A stretch of DNA of 64,000 nucleotides. It comes from a virus. Positions 31,972-41,154 of this stretch are shown here, in pieces (positions within the stretch are counted from its first letter, which is position 1; every line of letters starts with the position of its first letter). The stretch spans positions 1 to 64,000 of the IMG/VR virus record IMGVR_UViG_3300043803_000642, one strand, 5' to 3'. A model generated the notes under the pieces. That model had not been told where the DNA came from. It was given only the letters and a program-made list of their open reading frames with translations, and did no database searches. A program made the position numbers and the translations under genes.

Positions 31972-34107
31972 ATGCCATTACAGAAACTACAACTTCGGCC
32001 TGGTGTAAACCGCGAAGGAACTACGCTTTCCAACGAGGGCGGCTGGTTTGACTGTGACAAGATTCGCTTCCGTTCTGGCTATCCTCAGAAGCTAGGTGGC
32101 TGGCAGCCGATCTCTGCCAACACGTATGAAGGCACTGCACGTAGTCTGTGGAACTGGGTAACGCTGCGGGGCTACAACCTGCTGGCAGTCGGCACTAACG
32201 TCAAGTACTACATCGAGAGTGGCGGCGCGTACAACGACATCACGCCCATTCGCAGGACTGCGACGCTCACCAATCCGTTCACGACTACGCTCGGCTCGGC
32301 TATCGTCACGGTGACAGATCCGGGGCATGGCGCGACTAACGGCGACTATGTGACGTTTTCTGGTGCGTCTACCGTTGGTGGCCTAGACCTGAACAACGAG
32401 TACCGGATCACGTATGTTAACAGTAACTCCTACACCATTACCGCTGCTTCTGTAGCTACATCTTCTGCGACCGGCGGCGGTACAGTGACTGCCAGTTACC
32501 AACTCAACACCGGCCTTGAGATCTACGGCTTTGTAACCGGCTGGGGCGCTGGCCTCTGGGGCGGTTTTGCAACTGGCGCCACACAGACTGCTCTGACAGC
32601 AGCGTTGAGCGCATCCAACACCACGATTACGGTAGCGTCGACTACAGGGTTTTCCAACGCTACAGGCACGGTACTGATAGATCAGGAACTGGCAACGTAC
32701 ACAGGCAACACGGCCACGACGTTTACTGGTGCTACACGCGGCGCGAATGGCACGATAGCTACAACACACTCCAACGGCGCGATTGTTTACAACGCCCGCA
32801 CGTTTACAGGCTGGGGTGACTCGGCATCGTTTGGTATCACACAACGTCTGCGACTGTGGTCGGAAGCCAACTACGGCGACTATCTAATCATCAATCCACG
32901 CGGCGGTGCGCTGTATATGTGGGTGCCGCAGTACACAGCAGGCGGTGTTTTGGAGTTCACTACTCCAGCAACTATTCTGTCTAGTACTAGCAGTGGCGTG
33001 TATCAGACAGATACTAGCTGCCCGATAGTTGCCAACTTTGTGATGGTGTCGGACTCGTCGCGCTTTGTGATTGCGTTTGGCTGCAACGACTACGGTTCTA
33101 CCACGCAGGATCCGATGTTGATCCGCTGGTCAGATCAGGAGGACTACGCAACTTGGGCGCCGGCAGTCACGAATCAGGCCGGCAGCTTCCGCCTGTCTTC
33201 GGGGTCAGAGATCATCACTGCGCAGCAGACGCGTCAGGAGATATTGGTATTCACAGATGCAGCGGTATTTTCGATGCAGTATCTGGGGCCGCCGTATGTC
33301 TGGGGCTTCAATATCATGTCGGACAATATCTCTATCGCTGGTCCAAATGCGGTAGCCACGGCCAACAACATCACGTACTGGATGGGCGTAGATAAGTTCT
33401 ATGCCTACACCGGTCGGGTAGAGACGTTGCCCTGCGCGTTGCGTCAGTACGTCTTTGGCGATATCAATCTGGATCAGAAGGATCAGTTCTTCGCCGGCAC
33501 GAACGAGGGTTACAGTGAGATCTGGTGGTTCTACTGCTCGGCAGGCAGTGAGGTAATCGACAAGTACGTGATCTACAACTATCTGGATCAGGTCTGGTAC
33601 TACGGAACCATGGGGCGTACGGCATGGCTGGACAGCCCGCTGCGGTCATACCCGATGGGCGCGACGTACAGCCACACGATTGTGTATCACGAGAACGGCA
33701 ACGACGATGTCGAAGTTAACGGTACACAGCTGCCTATCAACGCGTACATCCAGTCATCTGATTTTGATATTGGCGACGGGCATAACTTCGGGTTTGTGTG
33801 GCGCATGATCCCTGACATCACGTTTGATGGATCGAGTACGCCAGCGCCAGAGACTCCGCAGGTCACATTTACGGTACGTCCACGACAGAACCCAGGTTCA
33901 CCTTACGGCACAGCAGATGTGCCAACGGTAGCATCTGCACAGAGCTACGCGGTTGTCAGGAACTATTTGGTGCAGGAGTTCACGGGTATTGTGTACACCC
34001 GCCTGCGCGGCCGGCAGATGGCATTTAAGGTAGAGTCAAATCAGCTTGGCTGTCAGTGGCAGCTGGGCGTTCCACGAGTTGATGTACGTGCTGATGGCAG
34101 AAGATGA
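31972..34107 (+). CDS. large tail protein, possible nozzle (711 aa)
   Basis: Starts at ATG 31972. It opens LQLRPGVNREGTTLSNEGGW and has repeated blade-like strands over most of its length, for example RLWSEANYGDYLIINP and SEIWWFYCSAGSEVIDKYV, as in beta-propeller tail nozzles (T7 gp12 or P22 gp10 analogues). An inserted domain near residues 200-270 (ASTTGFSNATGTVLIDQEL, then FTGATRG) recurs in the next protein. It would sit at the tail tip below the adaptors. The assignment is by fold-like pattern and place. Confidence 0.6.
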   Translation: MPLQKLQLRPGVNREGTTLSNEGGWFDCDKIRFRSGYPQKLGGWQPISANTYEGTARSLWNWVTLRGYNLLAVGTNVKYYIESGGAYNDITPIRRTATLTNPFTTTLGSAIVTVTDPGHGATNGDYVTFSGASTVGGLDLNNEYRITYVNSNSYTITAASVATSSATGGGTVTASYQLNTGLEIYGFVTGWGAGLWGGFATGATQTALTAALSASNTTITVASTTGFSNATGTVLIDQELATYTGNTATTFTGATRGANGTIATTHSNGAIVYNARTFTGWGDSASFGITQRLRLWSEANYGDYLIINPRGGALYMWVPQYTAGGVLEFTTPATILSSTSSGVYQTDTSCPIVANFVMVSDSSRFVIAFGCNDYGSTTQDPMLIRWSDQEDYATWAPAVTNQAGSFRLSSGSEIITAQQTRQEILVFTDAAVFSMQYLGPPYVWGFNIMSDNISIAGPNAVATANNITYWMGVDKFYAYTGRVETLPCALRQYVFGDINLDQKDQFFAGTNEGYSEIWWFYCSAGSEVIDKYVIYNYLDQVWYYGTMGRTAWLDSPLRSYPMGATYSHTIVYHENGNDDVEVNGTQLPINAYIQSSDFDIGDGHNFGFVWRMIPDITFDGSSTPAPETPQVTFTVRPRQNPGSPYGTADVPTVASAQSYAVVRNYLVQEFTGIVYTRLRGRQMAFKVESNQLGCQWQLGVPRVDVRADGRR

Positions 34108-34985
34108 CATCACAGATCGTTACTACGGAATCTCTTGTACTCACCCGGACGAAAGCCCCGGCGCTCCCTATCGCCCCGACAGAGTACAGCCGCCAGTACA
34201 TTGATCAGCTGAACAATGTTCTACGACTGTACTTTTCTCAACTTGATAACTTTGTAGGACAGCTGACCGCAAACGGTTCCAACGTTACGTCCAACATAGT
34301 ATTGCCGCATGGTGCTTTCCATCAGGACGGGTACACCACGCTGTCGGTAGATATTCCGAACCCAACGTCCACCGCAAACATCGTCGTTGCGTCCACGACA
34401 GGATTTCAAAACACCGGCACGATCTTGATTGGTGCCGAGTTTATAAATTACAGCGGCGCAACTAGCAACACGTTCACCGGTATCACTCGCGGGATGTACA
34501 GCTCGACAGCGTCTTCCCACAACGCCGGTGTTTACGTATCGGAATCACAAGCAGTAGCCAATTCGACAACTGCTCTGGCAGTTATCATGTCAGCAACAGA
34601 TGCGAGTGAAGGCGTTTACATAGATCCGGCGGACAAAACCAAGATTGTTTTTGATTACGCTGGGTACTACAACATCCAGTTCAGTATTCAGTTATTAACG
34701 TTTGACGGCGATGACAACGTAGTACTGTGGTTCAAGCAGAATGGTAACGATGTTGCCAACAGCGCGGGTGTGGTGACAGTGCCTGCCACGCATGGCGGCC
34801 AGCCGGGGGCGGCGATTGTGTCGTGGAATTTGGTTTTGCCGCTGAACGTAAATGACTACATCCAGCTGTACATGGCATCTGGCACAGGAAAATCTTTGGC
34901 CGCAACCTACCCGCCAGGGACTACGCCTGTGCATCCTGCTTCTCCCGCAGTCATCTTGACGGCAACCTTTGCCTCGGCGCTGTAA
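34104..34985 (+). CDS. tail/fibre protein with C-terminal jellyroll (293 aa)
   Basis: The N-terminal 60 residues include YSRQYIDQLNNVLRLYFSQLD, a helix. Residues about 92-145 carry the same module as the preceding protein (ASTTGFQNTGTILIGAEF, then FTGITRG). The C-terminal 120 residues look like a TNF/C1q-type jellyroll (YYNIQFSIQLLTFDGDDN, then VNDYIQLYMASGTGKS). Possibly a tail spike or fibre attached to the nozzle. ATGA overlap with the upstream gene. Confidence 0.6.
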   Translation: MTSQIVTTESLVLTRTKAPALPIAPTEYSRQYIDQLNNVLRLYFSQLDNFVGQLTANGSNVTSNIVLPHGAFHQDGYTTLSVDIPNPTSTANIVVASTTGFQNTGTILIGAEFINYSGATSNTFTGITRGMYSSTASSHNAGVYVSESQAVANSTTALAVIMSATDASEGVYIDPADKTKIVFDYAGYYNIQFSIQLLTFDGDDNVVLWFKQNGNDVANSAGVVTVPATHGGQPGAAIVSWNLVLPLNVNDYIQLYMASGTGKSLAATYPPGTTPVHPASPAVILTATFASAL

Positions 34986-35042
34986 CAGTATGTTTATAGC
35001 GAGCAAAATGATACGATTGACAAAATTTTGTAAGGATGTGCT

Positions 35043-38000
35043 ATGAGCCTCCATAACTTAGCCCAACACCTCCAGAGCGCTGGTAGGGGCGACGATAAAG
35101 TCCTAGTCCACATGACGCCGGGCGAAGTGCAGGGCTTGCAATCACTGGCCATGGCGCACGGCGGTAGTCTGACTATCAATCCGCAGACCGGACTTCCAGA
35201 GGCAGGATTTCTAGACAGCATCTTGCCGATGATCGCAGGCTTTGCTCTAGGACCAGCAGGCTTTGCTTTGATGAGTCCTATGCAAGCAGCCTTGACGGTA
35301 GGCGCTGTTGGCACGTTGGCTACCGGCAGTCTGGGCAAAGGCTTGATGGCAGGCCTTGGCGCGTTTGGTGGCGCAGGAATAGGTGGTGCGTTAGCAGGCG
35401 GAACGGCAGGTGCTGTTGCATCAAGTGCCGATGATGTTTTAAGTGCCGCCAACACGTTTAAAGGTGCCACGCCAGCACAGATACAACAAGTTGCCAGTGG
35501 TCAGGCGGTTACTGGTCCTACTGGTATCACTCAATCTCTAGCGTCTAAAGCGCTGACCCCGACGCAGCAAATGCAGGCAAACGTGCTTGCTTCTCCCGTC
35601 GGAAAGCTTGGGACTAATTTGGCCCAGCCACAGTTTGTCGGAGAAGGCTCGCGCATATTTGCGACGCCGGCAGATCTGGCTCGCGGCGTTACTAACACCG
35701 GTGTGCAAAGCCTAGCCAAAGTAGCGCCAGAGACCTTTTCCGAAAGATTGTCTGCTGTGGGTCAAGGGCTGAAGAACATTACTTCTGATCCCAAGAAACT
35801 AATTCAATTTGTCAAAGACAATCCGTACGAGTCTGCGGCATTAGCAACAAGCTTGGCTTCGGGTATGCAAGAAGACACCAAGTTCCCAGAGCGCAAAAAG
35901 GGCGAGCCACTCAAGAAACTGCAATATGAGTACGAGCCGATACCTATAGGCGTTGCAGGCACGTCCGAGCGCAACTACTTCCCGAACGCACGATTCACAC
36001 CGACAGGAGAGGTCTACGCAGCGGGCGGTGGCCTGATGGGCTTGGCAGAAGGCGGCACAGTCGAGGAAATGTCACGGCTGAATGCTGTCGGTGCAAACAC
36101 GATGTACCCGATGGCAAACCAGATGTCATACAAGTACAGCACTCCAAGACAGCGCCCTATCTCTGAGAACGTTATCCGTCCTGCGGGAGAAGCCCGGATA
36201 GATCCGTACACAGGAGAGCAGCAGCTGGCCGAGGGTGGCGCTATTGCAGCTGCGTATGAAAAGTACTTAGGTCGTGCGCCAGATCCAGCAGGCTTGGCGT
36301 TTTACTCCGATCCGAACATTTCTAATGAGCGTGTAATTGCCGATCTGTCTTACGCCAACAACCCAGAGAGAGCGCAGTTTTTGTCAAGAAGTTCTACCGG
36401 TGGCGGTGGTAGCACTGTAAGTACGGGTGGTGGCACAGCAGCCAACCAAGCAGCGGTTGCTCAAGCAATATCTTCCGGTCAAGCATCGTCAGGAACAGTC
36501 AACATCCCGCAAGGCGCGTTTTACTACGGCGGCGGCATCCCGGATCCATTTGGTTATGGAAAAACTGGAACTACCACAGGTGATGCACAAGCCGTGGAAT
36601 CTCCGTTTGCAAAGACAAGCTTCCGTCTTGGTAGTCAAGCACCGACTATCGGCGCCCAGACCACTGCCGCATCACCTAGCCAAGTGGCAGACATCTACGA
36701 GCGTGTACTCGGCCGTCAGGTAGATCTACCGGGGTTGGAATTCTACGCAAGACAACAGCGTTTGGCGCCATCTGCTCTTGAGCAGACGTTGCAGTACTCG
36801 CCAGAGTTCTTTGAGAATCTTGCCAAGCCCTTAGTGCCGAAGCTGGTGTACGACCAATCCGGCAGAGCAATGATCGAGGGTAGTGGTGTTCCATACAACC
36901 CTGCACAGTACGGTTATCCCGGCCCTGTGGTGCAACCGCCGTCTCTGCCAAAGATGTCGGCAACTGCGCCGTCTGGTGGTATTACGGGTGGCATTACAGG
37001 CGGCACTACAGGTGGAACCACAGGCGGCATCACAGGCGGCATCACTGGTGGGACTACCGGCGGAACTACGGGCGGTACTACAGGTGGGACCACAACCGGA
37101 ACTGGCAGAGAAATCAGCACAGCACCGGGCGCGTACCAGTACAACTACTTCGAGAACAAGCCCGAAGAGAACGCGCTCATTAGACAGTACCAGACTGGTC
37201 CAAACGAGAAGGCACGGGCAGACTTGACCGAGTTGTATCTCAGACAGCTTGGCCGTTTGCCAGATGCACCGGGCTTTGATTACTACATGAAGACTATCGG
37301 CGCGGACAACATCATTGATCCGAAAGAAGCTGAGATGTTTATAAACAACGCATCGCCCGAGCTTGCAGACAGACGGGCGCTGACAGCGTTGTACCGCGAG
37401 GTTGGTGGTCGTGACCCAGACATCCCTGGCCTTGAGTACTACATGAGCGAGATAGGCAAAGCAGGTGGCATTGATCCTATCAAGGACAGACTTATTGCTG
37501 GCCTGAAGCAAGAAGTGGACATGGCCAACGCAGGTTATCGCGCACCCACCCCAAATCAGATGGGTAGTCGTATGACAGAAGCGGAGGCTGCTGCATTGCA
37601 GGCGAAAGCACCGTTCTTGTACGGCACGATCCCCGGCACAGTAAGTTCTGAATATCCTGCCGGGAGAGACAACAACAAAGCGCGCGAGCAGCTGTACAAC
37701 CTGTATGAGCAGAAGCTAGGCCGCACACCAGACATGGCAGGATTCAATTATTGGATCAACGAGTTTGGTCGCGATAACCAGATCGATGCAGCAGAAATGG
37801 CAAAGTTCTTGCAAGGCGCAAAAGAGGCTGGTGAAACCGTGCGTATGGCTGGCGGTGGTATCGCTGATCTTGGCGGTTATTCTGACGGTGGCAGACTACT
37901 GAAAGGACCCGGAGATGGAGTTTCTGATTCTATCCCTGCTGTCATTGGCGACCGGCAGCCTGCTCGTCTTGCTGATGGTGAGTTTGTAATCCCTGCACGT

Positions 38001-38150
38001 ATCGTGTCAGAGCTTGGCAACGGTTCCACAGATGCTGGCGCTCGCAAGTTGTACGCGATGATGGACAGAATCCAGCGCGCCCGCAAGAAGTCTGTAGGCA
38101 AGCAGAAGGTAGCGGTCAACAGTAGAGCAGAGAAGTATCTGCCCGCATGA
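35043..38150 (+). CDS. large internal virion protein with DUF4214-like repeats (1035 aa)
   Basis: Opens with a phage-typical HMTPGEVQGLQSLAMAHGG, then a Gly/Ala-rich hydrophobic stretch (about 55-130) that could cross membranes. Five DUF4214-like units (core YxxxLGRxPDxxGxxYY) lie near residues 400, 548, 722, 778 and 880. A GGIT/GGTT tandem repeat occupies about 642-688. The end has GPGDGVSDSIPAVIG and LADGEFVIPARIVSEL. It is the first of four consecutive genes that look like ejection proteins. Confidence 0.65.
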   Translation: MSLHNLAQHLQSAGRGDDKVLVHMTPGEVQGLQSLAMAHGGSLTINPQTGLPEAGFLDSILPMIAGFALGPAGFALMSPMQAALTVGAVGTLATGSLGKGLMAGLGAFGGAGIGGALAGGTAGAVASSADDVLSAANTFKGATPAQIQQVASGQAVTGPTGITQSLASKALTPTQQMQANVLASPVGKLGTNLAQPQFVGEGSRIFATPADLARGVTNTGVQSLAKVAPETFSERLSAVGQGLKNITSDPKKLIQFVKDNPYESAALATSLASGMQEDTKFPERKKGEPLKKLQYEYEPIPIGVAGTSERNYFPNARFTPTGEVYAAGGGLMGLAEGGTVEEMSRLNAVGANTMYPMANQMSYKYSTPRQRPISENVIRPAGEARIDPYTGEQQLAEGGAIAAAYEKYLGRAPDPAGLAFYSDPNISNERVIADLSYANNPERAQFLSRSSTGGGGSTVSTGGGTAANQAAVAQAISSGQASSGTVNIPQGAFYYGGGIPDPFGYGKTGTTTGDAQAVESPFAKTSFRLGSQAPTIGAQTTAASPSQVADIYERVLGRQVDLPGLEFYARQQRLAPSALEQTLQYSPEFFENLAKPLVPKLVYDQSGRAMIEGSGVPYNPAQYGYPGPVVQPPSLPKMSATAPSGGITGGITGGTTGGTTGGITGGITGGTTGGTTGGTTGGTTTGTGREISTAPGAYQYNYFENKPEENALIRQYQTGPNEKARADLTELYLRQLGRLPDAPGFDYYMKTIGADNIIDPKEAEMFINNASPELADRRALTALYREVGGRDPDIPGLEYYMSEIGKAGGIDPIKDRLIAGLKQEVDMANAGYRAPTPNQMGSRMTEAEAAALQAKAPFLYGTIPGTVSSEYPAGRDNNKAREQLYNLYEQKLGRTPDMAGFNYWINEFGRDNQIDAAEMAKFLQGAKEAGETVRMAGGGIADLGGYSDGGRLLKGPGDGVSDSIPAVIGDRQPARLADGEFVIPARIVSELGNGSTDAGARKLYAMMDRIQRARKKSVGKQKVAVNSRAEKYLPA

Positions 38151-38593
38151 ACTTAGAGGGCAAGTTAGAGTGGTTTGGTGGCAACGAAGATGCGCTTGCC
38201 ATGTATCGGATGTTCATTGACTTGGCACACACCTGGGATGACTTGGTAGACAAGGACAAGGAAGTTTCCGAGGCAAGGATTAACAACGCGTTCATGATCT
38301 GTTTGGTGTATCTGCCCATGAACAAGTTTTATCAAACCATACAGTATGCGATCTTGCCCATGTGGATCGCGGTAGTGTCGGCGTATCAGACGGCCAATCA
38401 CTACGAAAGAACGAAAGACGAGCATGGCATTGAAATAGCGCACGGCCTTCGGTATGCGGTTGGCAACATCATTACCTACGCCGTGCATGTTTGTATAGGC
38501 CCAGAGCAAGCAGCGAATTACATGCCGGAAGTGTGGAAGCAGATCATGGTTGAGCGGTACGACAATTACCGCAAGGAGCATCTAAATGTTTAA
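38147..38593 (+). CDS. hypothetical protein (148 aa)
   Basis: A mostly helical protein with LEWFGGNEDALAMYRMFID, a DDLVDKDKEVS segment and NNAFMICLVYLPMNKFYQ. It has no membrane or zinc motif. Similar proteins accompany the ejection-protein genes of aquatic phages. It overlaps both neighbours (ATGA before, 8 bp after). Function unknown. Confidence 0.6.
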   Translation: MNLEGKLEWFGGNEDALAMYRMFIDLAHTWDDLVDKDKEVSEARINNAFMICLVYLPMNKFYQTIQYAILPMWIAVVSAYQTANHYERTKDEHGIEIAHGLRYAVGNIITYAVHVCIGPEQAANYMPEVWKQIMVERYDNYRKEHLNV

Positions 38594-39620
38594 TTTTTTC
38601 AAGTGGCTGTTTAACCCTTCTTGGTTTACGTTCAACATGGGCGATGGTGGTGGTGGCACTCCCACCGCGATGACGCAGACAGCGCTGTCGTACTCGCCGG
38701 AAGTCCAGCCACTGGTCAATCAAGTGTTGATGGAGTCTGCCGGTCTAGCGCAGCAGCAGTACCAGCCATATCAGTACCAGCGTATCGCAGGCTTTGACCC
38801 TATGCAGCTGCAAGCGCAGCAGGCAACGGCCAACCTCGCGGTATCTCCGTATGTGAACCCGGCTGCCCAAGCTGCTACCGGCGCGACACAAGCTGGTCTC
38901 GCAGGCATCTACAACCCATCTCTTTTGGCTGGTGAGTCATTCACAGCGCCTGGCATGGCAGCGTCCTACATGTCACCGTACATGCAGAACGTGGTGGACA
39001 TCGGCAAGCGTGAGGCGCAGAGACAGGCAGATGTTGCTCGTACACAGCGTGGCTTTCAGGCTGCCCGCGCAGGTGCGTTTGGTGGCTCGCGTCAGGCCAT
39101 CATGGAGGCAGAAGCCCAGCGTAATTTGGCGCAGCAGATGGGCGACATCCAAGCCAGAGGATCGCAGGCTGCATACGAGCAAGCAGCACAGCAGTTCCAG
39201 TCTGAGCAGGCGCGTCGCCTACAGGCATCGCAGCTTGGTCTGACATCGGCGTTGCAGGGTGCGCAACAGCTGGGTCAGTTAGGCCAACTACAGTTCGGTC
39301 AGGCCAAGGATATCGTCGGCTTGCAGGCAGCAGCGGGCGCAGAGCGTCAGGCGTTGCAGCAGAAGAAGCTGGAGCAGGACTACCAAGACTTCCTGCGTCA
39401 GAAGCAGTTCCCATATCAGCAGGCGCAGTTCATCATGGAGATGGCGCGTGGTATGCCGATGCAATCGACAGAACAAATCTACAAAGCGCCGCCGTCTGCG
39501 CTGGGTCAGTTGGGCGGTCTTGCGGCTATCTATGCTGGCACACGAGCAAATCAAGGTATGCCCATCTTTGGCGCCAAAGGCGGCCTGATGGAACTAGGCC
39601 TGCACAACTTGAAGGACTAA
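38586..39620 (+). CDS. internal virion (ejection) protein, Gln/Ala rich (344 aa)
   Basis: After a short aromatic N terminus, the protein is dominated by Gln- and Ala-rich helices (AQQQYQPYQYQRIAGFDPMQ, AQRNLAQQMGDIQARGSQAA, QKKLEQDYQDFLRQKQFP). It ends with a Gly/Ala hydrophobic segment and KGGLMELGL. The place before the polyvalent protein and the composition resemble T7 gp14- or gp15-like ejection proteins. No enzymatic motif seen. Confidence 0.6.
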   Translation: MFNFFKWLFNPSWFTFNMGDGGGGTPTAMTQTALSYSPEVQPLVNQVLMESAGLAQQQYQPYQYQRIAGFDPMQLQAQQATANLAVSPYVNPAAQAATGATQAGLAGIYNPSLLAGESFTAPGMAASYMSPYMQNVVDIGKREAQRQADVARTQRGFQAARAGAFGGSRQAIMEAEAQRNLAQQMGDIQARGSQAAYEQAAQQFQSEQARRLQASQLGLTSALQGAQQLGQLGQLQFGQAKDIVGLQAAAGAERQALQQKKLEQDYQDFLRQKQFPYQQAQFIMEMARGMPMQSTEQIYKAPPSALGQLGGLAAIYAGTRANQGMPIFGAKGGLMELGLHNLKD

Positions 39621-39624
39621 GAAC

Positions 39625-41154
39625 ATGGCTATCCCTGGCATCCAAGAGATACAGACGCTGGCAACCAAGTACAGCAAGACACAGTTGCAGCAGATGGCGC
39701 AGAGGGGTCTGATAGATCCGACCAAGGCCGTGATGGCCGGGATGATGATCGACCGCATCCAGCAACAGAACATGCAACCTCCGCAGCAGACAGTGGCAGA
39801 TGAGGTGCTGGGGGTCAACGTCCTGCGCGATCGCTTTGGCAACGTGGTTCGTTCTGGCTCTGGGCAAGCAGTCCGCACTGGCGTTGAGCAAGACCGATTT
39901 GGTAATGTAATTCGCCCAACCGAGAAACAATCAGCGGGCGTGACAGCGCTACCTTCGGGCTTGCCAGAGGAAATGGCAGGCGGCGGTCTTGTGGCGTTTG
40001 CTGAAGGTGGCGATGTACCGGGCTATGCCAAGGGTGATCTTATTGATGCCGCAGATACTGTAAGACGTTCCGGCATGACGCCTGATCAGCTTGCCCAGAT
40101 GTTTTCTTCAGCTGCTCCGGGCGCACCTGCTGATTCTGGCACTCCTGCCGTCCAGCCTGCGCAAAGCGGTATTCAGAATTTGGCGTTTCCAAAAGAAGCC
40201 GGCATGGGTGGCGTGAAATTGCGAGACTACCCGACACGCCCAGAACCTTCTCTCAAAAGCGAGTTTGATTTATTGCGTGAGGCGCAAAAAGAAGCTGGGC
40301 TGGATGACGCGGCTATGTTCAGGCAGATGCGCGAGGAAGAGAAAGCTCGGCGCGAGGAATTGAAAGGGCGCAAAGATCAGGCGTTTGGTAATGCTCTAAT
40401 CATGGCGGGCTTTGGTTTGCTGGGCGCTCGCAAGGGCGAGGAGTTTGAGGTTCTGTCCACGGTCGGTAGACAAGGCGTCATGCAGTATGGCGCAGCCCTA
40501 AAAGATATCAGAGAGACAGAAAACGATATCAGGAAAGCCGAGCGTCAATTGACATTGGCAGAGAATCAACTCAAGCGTGATCAATCTTCTAAAGCGCAAG
40601 ATCGTTACGACACCAAGCTCAAAGAACTGCGTGATATAGAGATCAAGTCTGTTGATCAGTACAATAAAACTGTTGGCGATCTTGCAAAACTCAACATGGA
40701 TGTGTTCAAGCTTAACGAAGAAAAGGCGTATCGCATGGCGATTGCCCAGCTTGAATCCCAGACTAGGCTTGATGTTGAAAAGTTGCAGCAAAGCGGTGCG
40801 TTTGCAAGAGCCGGAATGGGCGAGACATCTACATTGGCAAAAGAAGTTTTGGCGGATTTACGCAAGACCAATCCAAATGCCACGCTTGCTGATGCTGTTG
40901 CTATCGTTAAAGGTGGTGGTGGCGTTAGCGCAGCATCTTTGGCGGACAAAGCTGCCGACAATGTATCCAAGCGAGCGCAGGTTGATATGAACTTTGCCAT
41001 GAGTTTGCGTGATCCAAATGCATATGCAAAAGCCGTGGAAGAAGAAACTCGCAGACTGCAAGGGCAGGCTGGGAGGCCATCGACAACCGGCGCCTCGGCA
41101 TATCAATTAAGTCCAGAAGCACAGAAAGCCCTGCAACAGTACGGCGGAAAATAA
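39625..41154 (+). CDS. internal virion (ejection) protein with long coiled coil (509 aa)
   Basis: The N-terminal 130 residues are polar and end in FAEGGDVPGYAKGD, a motif type also found in other virion proteins here. Residues about 215-400 form a long charged coiled coil broken by a glycine-rich hydrophobic segment near residue 255 (FGNALIMAGFGLLGARKG), which could be a membrane hairpin. This layout fits proteins ejected with DNA to form a channel. It ends directly at the start codon of the 2066-residue gene. Confidence 0.6.
   Translation: MAIPGIQEIQTLATKYSKTQLQQMAQRGLIDPTKAVMAGMMIDRIQQQNMQPPQQTVADEVLGVNVLRDRFGNVVRSGSGQAVRTGVEQDRFGNVIRPTEKQSAGVTALPSGLPEEMAGGGLVAFAEGGDVPGYAKGDLIDAADTVRRSGMTPDQLAQMFSSAAPGAPADSGTPAVQPAQSGIQNLAFPKEAGMGGVKLRDYPTRPEPSLKSEFDLLREAQKEAGLDDAAMFRQMREEEKARREELKGRKDQAFGNALIMAGFGLLGARKGEEFEVLSTVGRQGVMQYGAALKDIRETENDIRKAERQLTLAENQLKRDQSSKAQDRYDTKLKELRDIEIKSVDQYNKTVGDLAKLNMDVFKLNEEKAYRMAIAQLESQTRLDVEKLQQSGAFARAGMGETSTLAKEVLADLRKTNPNATLADAVAIVKGGGGVSAASLADKAADNVSKRAQVDMNFAMSLRDPNAYAKAVEEETRRLQGQAGRPSTTGASAYQLSPEAQKALQQYGGK

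Noticed and set aside
35017-35046. TTGACA followed by TATGAG before the DUF4214-like gene
   Set aside because: The spacing is 19 bp and the supposed -10 box overlaps the start codon, so it cannot serve that gene. The nearby ACAAAATTTTGT palindrome (35020-35031) was noted but has no second copy that I found.
36973-37100. CRISPR-like repeat array
   Set aside because: The repeat is a coding GG(I/T)T tract in frame inside the 1035-residue gene, with no spacers.
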